DNA from: Bacillus sp. V3B
GTDB taxonomy: Bacteria > Bacillota > Bacilli > Bacillales > Cytobacillaceae
Length of the DNA stretch: 64,000 bases
Assembly (NCBI RefSeq): GCF_024494465.1
Contig: NZ_JAETXM010000005.1
Location: forward strand, 146,946-210,945
Direction: 5' to 3'
This document shows positions 63,571 to 64,000 of this stretch, one piece after another. The notes under the pieces are model-generated. The model had not been told where the DNA came from, searched no databases, and was given only the letters and a program-made list of their open reading frames with translations. Made by a program: the position numbers and the translations under genes. Within the stretch, counting starts at the first letter, position 1. Each line of letters begins with the position of its first letter.

Positions 63571-64000
63571 TTATGCGACAAACCAACGCAATATTTTACT
63601 CGATGACTGTTTTAATCGTGCAATCTCATAATTATGCAGTTCAACAAAGCGATCCCACCCAACGTTGCATAAATCCACATCAACGGAATTGAGCGTTTCA
63701 TTCGTGTTGCCAATCAAGAAGGCGCTATATAAATCACGCTGGATACGAAACTCTCCAAAACCATTCCAACGGTCTGAGAGTTGTTTCTTTTTGTATTTGC
63801 CAGTTAGATGATTGAACTGACTAGCCTTTGTAGCATAGGTATCTATTTTCTTGATGGATCGTCCTTGATAACCAAGTTTTCGGTCAATAATCGTTAGGAG
63901 CATGGCAGGAGCATGGTGAGCGATGGACTTGCCGAATCGTTTCTTACGGTTCATCTTGCCATTTTTCTTATTACGAGTTGTTTTCTTTGCTCGCTTTTGT
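63571..64000 (-). CDS. TnpB-related protein, C-terminal part, zinc-ribbon cysteines missing
   Basis: The frame is open from the window edge to a stop at 63571 and gives 142 residues. HHAPAMLLTIIDRKL, KKIDTYATKASQFNHLTGKYKKKQLSDRW and RIQRDLYSAFLIGN are typical of the TnpB-related family of Bacillus, where RIQRDLYSA replaces the DRDxNAA of classical TnpB and keeps the third RuvC aspartate. The positions that hold CxxC zinc ligands in other members are FN and H-type residues here. The rest of the protein is outside the window, so its activity cannot be judged. Confidence 0.7.
   Translation of the reverse strand, partial: QKRAKKTTRNKKNGKMNRKKRFGKSIAHHAPAMLLTIIDRKLGYQGRSIKKIDTYATKASQFNHLTGKYKKKQLSDRWNGFGEFRIQRDLYSAFLIGNTNETLNSVDVDLCNVGWDRFVELHNYEIARLKQSSSKILRWFVA

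Larger units (their letters stand above)
63337..64000 (-). mobile_element. IS605-type element end with TnpB-related gene (partial)
   Basis: The boundary to degV is marked by CCCACGGCTAAAGCCAGTGGGG (hairpin CCCACGGCT / AGCCAGTGGGG, 63341-63362), the usual right-end hairpin of IS200/IS605 elements. A TnpB-related gene on the minus strand ends 210 bases inside and runs out of the window. No TnpA or left end is in the window. Confidence 0.75.

Overview
The window is a low-G+C Firmicutes chromosome segment, almost certainly from a spore-forming Bacillaceae (Bacillus sensu lato). Coding regions use AGGAGG-type ribosome binding sites and frequent TTG/GTG starts. The gene order follows the Bacillus subtilis ykuJ-ykuL ... 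rnjA ... pdhABCD ... speA ... typA ... ftsW-pycA-cta ... ylbA-ylbI-coaD backbone, and sporulation-linked genes (ylaJ, ylbD, a CsfG-like RNA) are present. The species cannot be named from the sequence alone.

Layout. 1-7.7 kb: end of a YkuJ-like gene, a CBS protein (DarB/CbpB), a 14-TM drug exporter, a LysM-CAP secreted protein, two lysine/peptidoglycan genes (dapD, dapL), a peroxiredoxin/thioredoxin-like pair (ykuU, ykuV) and ktrC. 7.8-10.8 kb (minus strand): RNase J1, RNA polymerase epsilon, a probable 23-residue basic peptide gene and peptide deformylase. 11.3-16.4 kb: the pyruvate dehydrogenase operon. 16.4-23.4 kb: small conserved genes, the dual-function RNA SR1 with its peptide SR1P, speA, yktA, yktB and suhB. 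23.5-31.1 kb: typA and the yla genes. 31.3-44.6 kb: ftsW, pycA and the heme A/caa3 oxidase cluster (ctaA, ctaBCDEFG, DUF420). 44.7-50.7 kb: the ylbA-ylbG genes, a CsfG-like sporulation RNA, rsmD and coaD.

After coaD the synteny with B. subtilis breaks. 50.8-56.4 kb is accessory: a small membrane protein, a compact tellurite/stress module (yceG, yceH/telA, terD) behind a probable ECF-sigma promoter, a GIY-YIG (DUF123) protein and a secreted lethal-factor/PPEP-like metalloprotease. 56.5-62.5 kb holds thyA-dfrA, a hemolysin-III protein, ilvA, tatA-tatC and a DUF2535 gene. At the end, degV is frameshifted and then cut by an IS605-type TnpB-related element that runs off the window.

How the genes connect. 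Pyruvate is the metabolic theme: PDH makes acetyl-CoA, PycA makes oxaloacetate, and DarB is known in B. subtilis to stimulate PycA when c-di-AMP is low; KtrC is another c-di-AMP target. SR1 carries two perfect CcpN-type operators, tying it to glycolysis/gluconeogenesis, and its peptide acts through GapA and RNase J1 (rnjA is in the window). The cytochrome oxidase genes share perfect matches to the ResD consensus in their intergenic regions. The most rewarding observations are the SR1 and CsfG RNAs, the tiny cationic ORF next to rpoY, the TnpB/omega-RNA-like element in degV, the minimal Ter module with the neighbouring secreted protease, a probable CTG start in ylbC, and several large nested palindromes between convergent genes. 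I did not find an obviously new multi-gene defence or biosynthetic system.
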